Shown: piece after piece, positions 9,896 through 18,700 of the stretch
Position numbering within the stretch: the stretch's first letter is position 1
Layout: each line of letters begins with the position of its first letter
Source: CAZGMJ01 sp964526785
Lineage (GTDB): Bacteria > Planctomycetota > Phycisphaerae > Sedimentisphaerales > Anaerobacaceae
Assembly: GCA_964526785.1 (NCBI GenBank)
Contig: CAZGMJ010000021.1
Span: forward strand, 1-64,000
Length of the DNA stretch: 64,000 nt
Direction of reading: 5' to 3'
Made by a program: the position numbers and the translations under genes
Notes under the pieces: generated by a model
The model's input: the letters and a program-made list of their open reading frames with translations, nothing else
Told to the model about the DNA's origin: nothing
Database searches by the model: none

Positions 9896-10144
9896 TGGCT
9901 GACCCGCCGGGGCGCGTCTATAGGTGCCAGCTCGGTCGCTATGGTCGATGTACAGGATAATGTCGGGGTTTAGATGTCGTGATTGAATACGCGGGCTCGT
10001 GTTGATGTCGCGGCGGATGCAAGAAGCGCGAGACGAATATAAATAGGAGATGAATGACGGAAATATGCGCGGCCAGGGGCCGCGATTGGGGTGTTTTTTT
10101 GACAGGATTGACAAGATGCACAGGATTGCGGAGGAGGTTATGCG
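9896..10144 (+). repeat. About 250-bp direct repeat, first copy
   Basis: Runs from ggctgacccgccggggcgcg through gctcgtgttgatgtcgcggc and the GC hairpin at 10068 to ggttatgcgg. It pairs with 10758-11008 in the same order. The block around gatgtcgcggcggatgcaag is the best conserved; the ends are more divergent. Confidence 0.8.
10068..10084. repeat. GC hairpin, copy 2 of 3
   Basis: CGCGGCC-AGG-GGCCGCG, a perfect 7-bp stem, followed by attggggtgttttttt and gacaggattgacaagatgc. It differs from copy 1 only in the loop. Confidence 0.75.
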
Positions 10145-10376
10145 GTGGAGGTCGGTCGGCCATGTGTCCGCCATGGCAGTCTCTTTTCGATGCAAGCATC
10201 TCTGAGAGCCTGCCTTTGCGTCCACCGTGTTGCTTCGCACCACGGGAAAGGCCGACCTGTCGGGGCGCGTCTATGGCATTAACCGTTTCGCGAGTGTGGT
10301 AAAGGGTCGGATGTGGACGTGTGGATGCACAGGATAGTCCTGAACAACCGAGGACAAGAGGCGAACGAGAACGACA

Positions 10377-10564
10377 GGGTCGGCCATGTGTTGGGCGTGC
10401 GCGGTCTCCGTTTCGACGCAAGCGTCTGCACGGTCCCGCTATCGCCAACACTGTGTTGCTGCGCACCACGGGTATGGCCTCCCTTTACACATGCGAGGGT
10501 GGCGACTTTGTTGCTATGGGTGATTCACAGGATGTTCGGCCGTATTGGTCGGCCGGGCGTTCGC
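10377..10564 (+). repeat. 187-bp direct repeat, second copy
   Basis: Direct repeat of 9633-9819, 744 bases further on. The first 95 bases are essentially unchanged; differences cluster after the gcgcaccacggg end of the internal element. Confidence 0.85.
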
Positions 10565-10757
10565 TGCGGCGGGCCTCAGGTAGGCGGTGCGGCGTTGCGG
10601 GCCGGACGGCCCTTTGCGATCAGAGAGGCGGGCCATTCTCGATGCAGGCATCTGCGACAGCCCTCTCTCTCCCGATCGCTTGCATGAACGACATGCAGGC
10701 AACGCCGGGGCAAGGGGGCTTCCTTTGCGTCCGCTGTGCTGCTTCGCATCACGGGTG

Positions 10758-11008
10758 AGGCCGACCCGCCGGGGTGCGTCTGTAGGTGCCAGATCCATCG
10801 GTACAATTGATTGATTTACAGGATGATGTCCGGCTTTAGATGTCGTGGGAAGATATGTGGGCTCGTGTTGATGTCGCGGCGGATGCAAGAAGCGAGAAAC
10901 GAATACGAATAGGAAATGAACGATCGAAATGGGCGCGGCCAGGGGCCGCGATTGGGTTTCTTTTGACAGGATTGACACGATGAACAGGATTACGAAAGTT
11001 GGTATGCG
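10758..11008 (+). repeat. About 250-bp direct repeat, second copy
   Basis: Direct repeat of 9896-10144, 862 bases further on. Same internal order: ccgacccgccggggtgcg, gctcgtgttgatgtcgcggc, GC hairpin at 10934, gacaggattgacacgatg, ggtatgcgg. Confidence 0.8.
10934..10950. repeat. GC hairpin, copy 3 of 3
   Basis: CGCGGCC-AGG-GGCCGCG, identical to copy 2, followed by attgggtttcttttgacagg. Confidence 0.75.
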
Positions 11009-11564
11009 GGGGAAGTAGGGTCGGCCGGGCGTTCGCTATGTCAGTCTCTTCACGATGCACGCATCTGAAAAAGGCTTGCTTGCGTCTGCATGTTGCTCCG
11101 CACCACGGGATTGGCGACCCATGCACGTTTCAGGGTGTCAGTCCTATGCAAAGGGTCGATCTACGGGGCGATGGTTAGCCGCCGAGAGTACAGAGGCATG
11201 GAAGGAAGTCCAAGGACCCCAAAATACATTGAATCTGGGAGCGGGATTCGCCATGAAGCCGCGAGTTCCCCACCGTCAGCAACAAGTTATGGCAACAATC
11301 GCAATCTCAACTGAAAGTCGCTCTGAGGCCAAGACAGTTGTCACAACCTCCGGGGCGCAGGACCGTACGGTCTTGTCGGGAGCACGGAGCAGGATGGCGG
11401 AAGGCGGGCATGGCGCGAACGATTGGCGGTGCGCTGTGTGGTTGCCGGATACTATTCGCATATCAGATTGCCCTGCTACGGCCTTCGCCGTCCAGTCAGA
11501 ATTGTGCGTCTCCGGCGGAGTTGTTCAGAACGCGATTGAGCACAGCAGACCTCGGCCACTTGTG

Positions 11565-12566
11565 TCAAGGCAGGCTATAGCGGACTTCACATTCGAATGG
11601 CCTGGCGGAGCGGCGAGTGGCTTTGAGAACGACCGCGGGGCGGCCGTTGATCTCCAGGTTCTGCTCTGACTCGGGAATCGTAGATTCAATCACGGCTCCC
11701 GGCGGGAGGACTACAGTCTCACAGTAGTGGTTGGCCTCGTGACCATGAGTGTAATTGCGTCGGAATACCCAGCTCTGGCCATCCTGCTCTGCCATAGACT
11801 GACTTTGGTATTCGACCCGTACGTACGATCGCTTGTCGGGCATGAATGGATAGAGCAACTGTACAGAGAACCGCGATTCGCCGCCATTATAGGAGAGGTA
11901 GTGAATCAGGCGGCGACCTTGATCATCGAACCATGCGTAGTTCTCAGGGTCCTTGACCTTTCCACCAACATTGAAGTCGAATGTGGTTTGGGGTTCGCCT
12001 CGATGGACGGGGCCGAGGTTGTGGGTCGTCTGCAGGCCGCTGCCATCGCGACTGAGATCGACTATTTCTGTTCTATAGTATTCCTCACCGGCGCCGAACA
12101 ATCCGAGATGAGCGCAAACAAGGACGGCCGCCACGGCCGAGAGCGTGGCGGCTTCCCAGAGACCCTTTTCCCGTTTGGAAACGTAGGTGTAGATGTCGGA
12201 TGATTCGGTCTCCTCATACTCCTGGCTTATTCCAAGGCGGAGCAGCCAGATTTCTCTGAGCAGGAGCATTTTGGTGCGAGTCATCCAGAAATAGGCCTTG
12301 CCCCAAATCATCCCGCCGGCCATCAGTACGATCAATGCAGCGTAGAGTATTTGATCTTTCGTCGATTCGCTGGCCTTGAAGAGACAGAAGAACACGAGCC
12401 CCAGAACGAAGATCAGGCCATTGCCGAGCAGCCTCAGCCGCGTCACCTTGCGCAGGGTGTTCTTGAAGTTGGTCAGAACATTTGCTTTTAGAGTATCAGC
12501 TTCTTCAGTGTCCAGGTTGCCGTTTAGCCTCAGAGCATCCTGTAGGTCTTTGTCATTCACGTTCAT
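11565..12566 (-). CDS. Membrane protein downstream of an ECF sigma factor, possible anti-sigma factor
   Basis: 333 aa from ATG 12566, chosen because GGAGG lies 9 bases upstream; a TTG 6 bases earlier is less likely. It overlaps the end of the sigma factor gene by 14 bases, so translation is coupled. The N-terminal 45 residues are hydrophilic (NDKDLQDALRLNGNLDTEEA). Two closely spaced membrane helices follow (about 46-65 and 71-92), then another near 138-160, then a C-terminal domain of about 170 residues that should be outside. Anti-sigma factors are typically encoded right after their ECF sigma and span the membrane, which suggests that role. I see no zinc-binding HxxxCxxC motif, so it would be an unusual type. 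Confidence 0.7.
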   Translation of the reverse strand: MNVNDKDLQDALRLNGNLDTEEADTLKANVLTNFKNTLRKVTRLRLLGNGLIFVLGLVFFCLFKASESTKDQILYAALIVLMAGGMIWGKAYFWMTRTKMLLLREIWLLRLGISQEYEETESSDIYTYVSKREKGLWEAATLSAVAAVLVCAHLGLFGAGEEYYRTEIVDLSRDGSGLQTTHNLGPVHRGEPQTTFDFNVGGKVKDPENYAWFDDQGRRLIHYLSYNGGESRFSVQLLYPFMPDKRSYVRVEYQSQSMAEQDGQSWVFRRNYTHGHEANHYCETVVLPPGAVIESTIPESEQNLEINGRPAVVLKATRRSARPFECEVRYSLP

Positions 12567-13110
12567 TTTCAACTTCCTCCATCATGCGTCTCAATTGCCT
12601 TCTCGCCTGATGCAGGCGGGATTTGACTGTGCCTTGTGGAATTCCGATGATTACGCCGATTTCCGAGACGGTGAATCCTTCTTCGTATTTCAGTCCGAGT
12701 ATTGTCCGGTCTGTAGCCGGCAGGCTCTCGAGGGCTTCGTGGAGCGCTGTTATCCTCTCGGGTACGCCGGCAGCGTCAGTGAGTTGGTCGCCGGCGTGCT
12801 CGAAGCGGCCGCTGAGCAGCGAGCGCCGTCTCGTTTCTCGCCGCACCCAATCGTAAGCTCTGTTACTGGCGATCTGAAATGCCCACGCGCGAAAGGCAGA
12901 CGGCCTCTCGAGGCGAGTGAGCTGCCTCACGATAGACAGCCAGGTGTCCTGAAGGATGTCAGCGGCGACAGCCTCGTTGCCTGTGATCCGGAAGGCATGG
13001 CGCCAGAGACGGTCCTGCAATAGCGTAACCAACCGGCCCAGCGCCTCTTCGTTTCCCTGCCGGCTGCGGAGCACAAGGATTTCAATTTCTTTATCTTTAT
13101 CGGCCTTCAT
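12553..13110 (-). CDS. ECF-type RNA polymerase sigma factor
   Basis: 185 aa. Region 2 is clear (about residues 25-95: DILQDTWLSIVRQLTRLERPSAFRAWAFQIASNRAYDWVRR), and region 4 is a helix-turn-helix near residues 125-175 (LPATDRTILGLKYEEGFTVSEIGVIIGIPQGTVKSRLHQARRQL). It would direct RNA polymerase to a special promoter set in response to a cell-envelope or environmental signal. The following gene overlaps it and encodes a membrane protein that may control it. Upstream 13111-13392 shows no further gene. Confidence 0.93.
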   Translation of the reverse strand: MKADKDKEIEILVLRSRQGNEEALGRLVTLLQDRLWRHAFRITGNEAVAADILQDTWLSIVRQLTRLERPSAFRAWAFQIASNRAYDWVRRETRRRSLLSGRFEHAGDQLTDAAGVPERITALHEALESLPATDRTILGLKYEEGFTVSEIGVIIGIPQGTVKSRLHQARRQLRRMMEEVENERE

Positions 13111-13392
13111 CTACCTAAATGTCGTCTGAACCAGCGATTTGGTTTGACCAGGAGACGAAAAAGTCCCGTTCGCCCCTCCCGGTAGTACCGAAAACGGCGG
13201 AGAAGGGCTCAAGAAGGACACCGTCTGATTAGCAATAGTACTGTTTGTGTTGCTGTCAGCAAGTCCTGCTACTGCGCGACTTACCGGCGGAAACGAGCAC
13301 AGGGAACGTTGAGGAGGTGGAGGGCACGGGGGATGAGCCGACGCCTACGACATGCGGGGCCAAGCTTATCGTGGTGGCAAAGATGGCTGGGC

Positions 13393-14706
13393 TCATGGTC
13401 CTTCCTGGTTCAGGGCGGTTCGGATGTGTGCGGCGACGTGTTCTGCGAGCATGCGGGAGCCTTCGGGCGTGAAGTGGACGTTTCTCGGGCGCTGGATTTG
13501 TTCGAGCCGGGGCAGGGCGAAGGCGTAGAGGTCGTTGACGGCGATGTCGTGTTTCTGCATGACGGCTTTTGCGACGGCGTTGTACTTGTCGGCGTCGCCT
13601 TTAACGCGCATGGCCGAGTGTGCCGGGACGGGGGTGGTGGTGGCGAAGATCAGTTCGGCGCCGGTTCGCTTGAGGCGTTTGACGATGCGGTCGAGGTTTT
13701 GGCCGTACTGCGTGATGGGTATCTGCCAGGTTCCGAGCGGGGGTTTGACGGGCCTGCCCTCGTCGTCGAGGTGTTTGAGGTCGTGGAGGCCGAAGTTGAA
13801 GTGGATGACGTCCCACCTGGTCTTGCCGAGCCACAAGTCGAGCCATTCGAGGCCGTGGGCGGTGTGGGCGGCGTTGCCCGGGTTGTGGTAGACTCTGGCG
13901 GCACCGGCGAGGATTTCTTCCGTGGGCGGGAAGTAGCCGATAGAGATCGAATCGCCGATGAGCAGCACGCGGGGCAGGTCGGCGTTGGAGTCGTCCTGCG
14001 GGGGCTTGTTGCCCGTGAGGATGGAGTAGATGCGCCGGGCGATGAGGCCGGCGCCTTCGGCGTTGGGGTGGACGGTATCGGGAAAGAGTTCCGGGCGGTC
14101 GTCGAGGGCTTTGTAGAGGTCGATGACAGGGGTGTCGGTCTGTTTGGAGACGCGGCGGATCAGGGGGATCAGCTCTTCGCGGATGACCTGGTCGCGGATT
14201 CCCCAGCGGCCCGGGAACGCGGGGACGGGGCGGCATATCCAGATGCGCGGCTCGGTGGGCAGTTCGCGAAAGGTGCGGATCATGTCGACGTAGTCGGATA
14301 CGAAGTGGTCGGAATGCTTCCAGTTGCGGGGTTTGGTGTCGTTGGTGCCGAGCTTGATGACGACGACGTGGGGCTCGTAGGAGAGGGCGTCGTTGAAGGC
14401 CTTTTGCTCCCAGTAGGGCCGGTCGCCTTTTCGCAGCAGGGTGGCGCCGCTGACGCCGAAGTTGCGGACGCGCCATTCGAGGCCGAGCATGTCCTGGAGC
14501 TGGGCGGGGTAGGAGTCGGCGGAGCGGTCGTCGATGCCGGAGCCGTAGGTGATGCTGTCGCCGATGCACGCGACGCGGATGGTTTGCGTGTAGGTTTCGA
14601 CGGCGACGGGGCGGCCGTAGCGCGGGCCTGCGCAGCCGGCGAGTGTGAGGATAAGGGAGAGAGCGAACAGTACGGCGGGTCGTGCGAGATGTGGTTTTCG
14701 GGTCAT
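13393..14706 (-). CDS. Lipoprotein with two SGNH/GDSL hydrolase domains
   Basis: 437 aa from ATG 14706 (AGGGGA 9 bases upstream; an ATG at 14715 would place the site too close). LTLAGC is a lipobox, so the protein should be a membrane-anchored lipoprotein. Domain 1 starts at RVACIGDSITYGSG and has GTND and DTVHPN, a complete SGNH set. Domain 2 starts at LLIGDSISIG but has FGLHD in place of GxND and RNVHFTPEG at the end. SGNH enzymes are esterases or acetylhydrolases, often removing acetyl groups from polysaccharides. Tandem SGNH domains of this kind fit deacetylation of plant or algal glycans. Substrate unknown. Confidence 0.88.
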   Translation of the reverse strand: MTRKPHLARPAVLFALSLILTLAGCAGPRYGRPVAVETYTQTIRVACIGDSITYGSGIDDRSADSYPAQLQDMLGLEWRVRNFGVSGATLLRKGDRPYWEQKAFNDALSYEPHVVVIKLGTNDTKPRNWKHSDHFVSDYVDMIRTFRELPTEPRIWICRPVPAFPGRWGIRDQVIREELIPLIRRVSKQTDTPVIDLYKALDDRPELFPDTVHPNAEGAGLIARRIYSILTGNKPPQDDSNADLPRVLLIGDSISIGYFPPTEEILAGAARVYHNPGNAAHTAHGLEWLDLWLGKTRWDVIHFNFGLHDLKHLDDEGRPVKPPLGTWQIPITQYGQNLDRIVKRLKRTGAELIFATTTPVPAHSAMRVKGDADKYNAVAKAVMQKHDIAVNDLYAFALPRLEQIQRPRNVHFTPEGSRMLAEHVAAHIRTALNQEGP

Positions 14707-14834
14707 TGTTGGCATTCCCCTGAATTCTGAAGGTCGATACTTGCTTACGGTGCTATTTTGTTGGGGCGGGGGCGTGTCGGCAAGGAAAAATGTGCGGGTG
14801 TGGTAAAACGGTGGCGATCGGGGCGAAAAAGCAC

Positions 14835-14863
14835 TTGCGCGGGGCGGGGCGAGCGGATATAAT
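14835..14863 (+). promoter_or_regulatory. Sigma-70-type promoter for yebC
   Basis: TTGCGC (14835-14840) and a consensus TATAAT (14858-14863) separated by 17 bases, 51 bases before the yebC start. Confidence 0.65.
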
Positions 14864-14914
14864 GCAGCGTTTGCGATTGTACGAGGCAGTTTCGATAACA
14901 AATAGGAGTAGCGT

Positions 14915-15664
14915 ATGGCTGGTCATTCACATTGGGCTGGTATTAAGCATAAGAAGGCGGCGAACGACGCCAAGCGCGGGAAGGTATGGAGCAAGATCGC
15001 GCGGATGATTATCGTTGCGGCCAAGCAGGGCGGGGGCGATCCGAGTACGAATCTGTCGCTTCGGTACGCGATCGACAAGGGCAAGGCGGCCAACATGCCC
15101 AAGGACACGATCGAGAAGGCGATCAAGAAGGGGACCGGGGATCTGGAGGGGGCGAGCTTCGAGGAGGTGCTGTACGAGGGGTACGGGCCGAGCGGGGTGG
15201 CGATTATGATCGAGGCGCTGACGGATAATCGGAACCGGACGGGGCCGGAGATCAAGCGGATTTTCGAGCGGCACGGCGGTTCGCTGGGCACGAGCGGGTG
15301 CGTGAACTGGATGTTTACGCAGAAGGGGCTGATTACAGTGAGCACCGACGCGGTGGGCGAGGATACGCTTATGGAAGTGGCGCTGAGTGCGGGGGCGGAT
15401 GATATGGAGAATACGGGCGAGGTGTTCGAGGTGACGTGCGAGCCGGGGGCGTATGAGGGGCTCAAGACGGCGCTGGAGGAGCAGGAGATTCCGATGGAGG
15501 TGTCGGAGATTGCGATGGTGCCGCAGAATACGGTGGACATCACCGACGAGGCGACGGCCAGGAAGATCGTTTCGCTGATGGATGCATTCGACGATCACGA
15601 CGACGTGCAGAACGCGTACGCGAATTTCGATATACCGGATGAGATTGTGGAGAAGGTGTCGTAG
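14915..15664 (+). CDS. yebC: YebC/PmpR/TACO1-family protein
   Basis: 249 aa, typical length. The start MAGHSHWAGIKHKKAANDAKRGK is the family hallmark, and RNRTGPEIKRIFERHGGSLG is also conserved. YebC proteins were first described as DNA-binding transcriptional regulators; more recent work ties the family to translation of proline-rich stretches on the ribosome. It is cytoplasmic. AGGAG at 14904-14908 precedes the start. Gene order around it (a beta-helix gene converging from the right) gives no functional hint. Confidence 0.96.
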   Translation: MAGHSHWAGIKHKKAANDAKRGKVWSKIARMIIVAAKQGGGDPSTNLSLRYAIDKGKAANMPKDTIEKAIKKGTGDLEGASFEEVLYEGYGPSGVAIMIEALTDNRNRTGPEIKRIFERHGGSLGTSGCVNWMFTQKGLITVSTDAVGEDTLMEVALSAGADDMENTGEVFEVTCEPGAYEGLKTALEEQEIPMEVSEIAMVPQNTVDITDEATARKIVSLMDAFDDHDDVQNAYANFDIPDEIVEKVS

Positions 15665-15741
15665 GGGGGACTCGATCTGACTGAGCCGGGCATCTTCTTG
15701 TGTGCGGAGCCGATCTCGGTTGTCTGGTTCGGTGGCGGTTG

Positions 15742-18700
15742 CTACTGCGGCCAGAGCCACCAGTCGGCCAGCATGGCCAGATCGTGGATGTCAACGATTC
15801 CGTCGCCGGTACCGAGCGGGGCGATATCGGTCGACGGCAGGGTGGGTGTCTGCCGCCACTGCGAGCCGAGGATTGCGATATCCTTGGCGTCGATAATGCC
15901 ATCGTCGTTAAGGTCCGCAACGGTTTCAATATAGTGATAGCCCATATCGACGATTCCCTCGTCCGGGACTTTATCAGTGCGGGTGGTGTAGATGTCCATA
16001 CCGAGGTTTGCGGCGGTGTCGCTACCGGCATCGACGCAGGGGCTGTCGGCGGCCTGGCCCGCTACGATCTGGCTGAGGTGATAGTCGCCCATGACCCAGA
16101 TGGCATTCGGATCGTTCGGTTCGACAACGATGTTCGGATCGTTCACATCCGCCCAATAGCCGGGCTCGATGAATAGTGGGTCTGATGAGATGTTGCCGTT
16201 GATGCCGACGCAGTTGCCGTCCTGGATGTTGGAGTAGGTCACGTTGCTGCAATCATAGGTGTAGATCTGGTTCGGCTGATTTCGCCAGATGATTGAATCT
16301 TGTATCTGGAGGGACTGTTCTATGAAGAGGCCACCACCGGTGTTCATGGGCCTCGGGTGGCCCCAATCCTCCCAGCCGCCGGTTCCGAGGGCGTTTTCTG
16401 CGATTGTACAGTTCGCAATCGTGGCCGAGACCGCGTAGATGCCGCCGCCGAGGCCGGCTGAGTTGTTTCGACTGCTGCCTGTCTTGTTGCCTGCGAGAAG
16501 ACTGTTCTCGACAACCACGGAATCTGCGAGGACAGCACCTCCATTACCTCCCATACCATCACCCATGCCGTCAGCGCCATCGCCTGTCAAGTTGTTGAGG
16601 AATGCGCAGTTGACTATGTTGCCATTTGTGCAGTACAGGGCGCCTCCGCTGCCACCCGGGCCGCCAGAATGCATCCAGATTGAATAGCCAAGTCCACCGT
16701 TTCCCGTTGTGTTATCGACGAAGCTGCACGACACAAGATTTGCATCAGTGCAATATATACCTCCGCCGTGACCGCCATTGCGTGGCGATGAGTTGTGGCC
16801 TGCCACGCCCCCACCTCCCGTGAGATTGCTGGCTATTGTGCAATTGGTCGCACTCAGCGTGCCAGCACACATACCTCCACCGTCGCCACCCGGTCCGCCG
16901 CTGGCGTCTCCATCACCTTCCGCACCATTACCGCTCACATTGTTGCGTATTTCGCAGTCGAACAGATCCAGCACTGTCAGCTCATCACAGCAGACAGCCC
17001 CGCCGGAGCCACCGTGCGCACGTGCATTGCCTGCATGTCCCGCCCGGTTGTGAGAGAAATGCGACTCTGAAAGTTTAATCACTGATGATGCCCCATATAT
17101 GGCGCCGCCGCTACCACCGGGACCACCTGTGACCAAGTCGTAGATTCCATCTCCACCGTCTCCGCCGGAGTTGGTTTTAAAAGCGCTTTCGGCAATCACT
17201 AGCTGCGAGTCTACGCAGTATATCCCCCCTCCGCTGCCTCCGGCACCACTGTTACCGCCCCCACTAGCGCCATCACTTTCACCACCGTGGCCTGTCGCAT
17301 TTTCGGCTATCGAGACGTTTGTCAGGATTACCGAGCAGGAGTTCGTGCAATATATCCCGGCACCACTTCCGCCATCGCTCGCGATCCAGCCGGCATCGCC
17401 GCTACGGCCGGCAGTGTTCCGGGTGATGGTGCAGTCGGTCACTCTGAGCGAGAGAGGCCCGATGCAGTAGATTCCTCCACCGTTGCCGCCCGCGCCGCCG
17501 GTGCCGTCGAAACCTACATCGCGTCCCGCGCCGGTAGCATTGCTGCTAATGTTGCTTCCTATAAGCTCCAGAGAAGATTCGCCCGAGCAGTATATGCCGC
17601 CGCCATTGCCACCCCTGTTTCCGTCCGTGTAATACTGTACGGAAGTGTAGCTGCCGTTGCCCGTGGAATTGTTGGTGATGGCGCAGTCTGAGACAATCAG
17701 CGATGAATCGTGGCAGTAGATGCCGCCACCATCACCGCCGTTGGGATCGGTATCGGGCACGCCCGTCGTGGTTGCGTTGTTGGCGACATCGCAGTTGATG
17801 ATGCTAACCTTGCTGTCCTGGACATAGACGCCGCCGCCATTCCTAGCCAGGCCGTTGGTGATAGTCAGGCCTTTGATTGTGGCTCCCACGCAGCCATTGA
17901 GGTAGAATCCGCGGCCCTGTTCGTTGCAGTCAATGACAGTGGCTTCGACGATGTTGGGATCGTTTGGGTCGGTACTGCGAATCGTCAGAGCCTTACCCTT
18001 GAAGTCGACGTCGTAGTTGCCCGGACCGGAGTATGTACCAGCGGCCAGGACTATGGTGTCGCCGGTCCTCGCTATATCCACGGCGCCTTGAATGGTGGGG
18101 ATATGTAAAGGCACGCGAAGCGGGCTGTCTCGTTCGGGGGCAATAACGAGTCGGATGACTAGCGTGTGGGGCGTATTCTCAGCATTGTCGCTGGTGATTC
18201 TTAGAAGGCACTCATACGTTCCAACATCCAGGCCAGTGGGGTCAAGGGCCAAATAGATATCATTTGCCTCTTCCTCCGAGATACTTCCAGACTGAGGCGT
18301 GATGCTGAGCCATGAGCAATCGCTCTGCAGTTGCCAGCTCAACGTGCCGCGGCCGGAGTTGCTCAGCCATACTGAACGGTCTATCGGAAAGTTGCTGCCC
18401 CATAGAGCTGTCTGTTCTATCTCTTCTGTGGACAGAGTAATAACCGGCGCGTGCATCTGAAGACTGACAGTTGCTGTTTCCGAGAGGTTCTCAGAGTTCG
18501 GATCTGAGACGGCCAACTGACAGACGTAGTCTCCCCACGTCAGGCCATTTACGTCGACAGACACTATTACGTCGTTTGACTCATGAGCGGTCAGGCTGCC
18601 CAACTCCGGCTCGACCGTTAGCCAGTTACAGTCACTGGCGAGTGTCCAATTCAGCGTTCCGCCTCCGTCATTTGTAACGGTCAATTCCTGCGACGAGGGC

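Larger units (their letters stand above)
9664..11109 (+). repeat. Family of 60-75-bp elements ending in gcaccacggg
   Basis: Degenerate copies share a start like tcgatgcaagcatct, a middle tgcctttgcgtcc and an end gtgttgctgcgcaccacggg. I place them at about 9664-9728, 9832-9893, 10187-10246, 10408-10472, 10638-10755 (with an insertion of about 45 bases) and 11050-11109. A weaker, partly rearranged copy lies at 9307-9375. All point the same way. Spacing is irregular and divergence uneven, so this is not a CRISPR array. Confidence 0.75.
8857..11564. other. 2.7-kb gene-free region rich in degenerate repeats
   Basis: No frame here gives a convincing protein: open frames are short, lack ribosome sites and run through the repeats. 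The first part (8857-9300) contains a short tandem GCACCAAG unit at 9091-9106 and a cacggagtacacag motif near 9249. From about 9300 to 11110 the DNA is built from three repeated blocks listed separately: a 187-bp direct repeat, a roughly 250-bp direct repeat and a family of 60-75-bp elements. Short purine-rich phrases of the gacaggattgacaagatg type recur after each GC hairpin. An AT-rich palindrome TAGTTATATAACTA lies at 9440-9453. The segment from 11120 to 11564 shows nothing clear. Confidence 0.7.

Noticed and set aside
9300..11110. Possible CRISPR array
   Set aside because: Units are 60-250 bp, irregularly spaced and divergent, there are no uniform spacers and no cas genes.
13309..14730. 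A 473-codon rightward open frame opposite the SGNH lipoprotein gene
   Set aside because: It is antisense to a gene with signal peptide and two catalytic motif sets, and its composition (very rich in Gly, Val and Asp) is typical of a GC-driven shadow frame.
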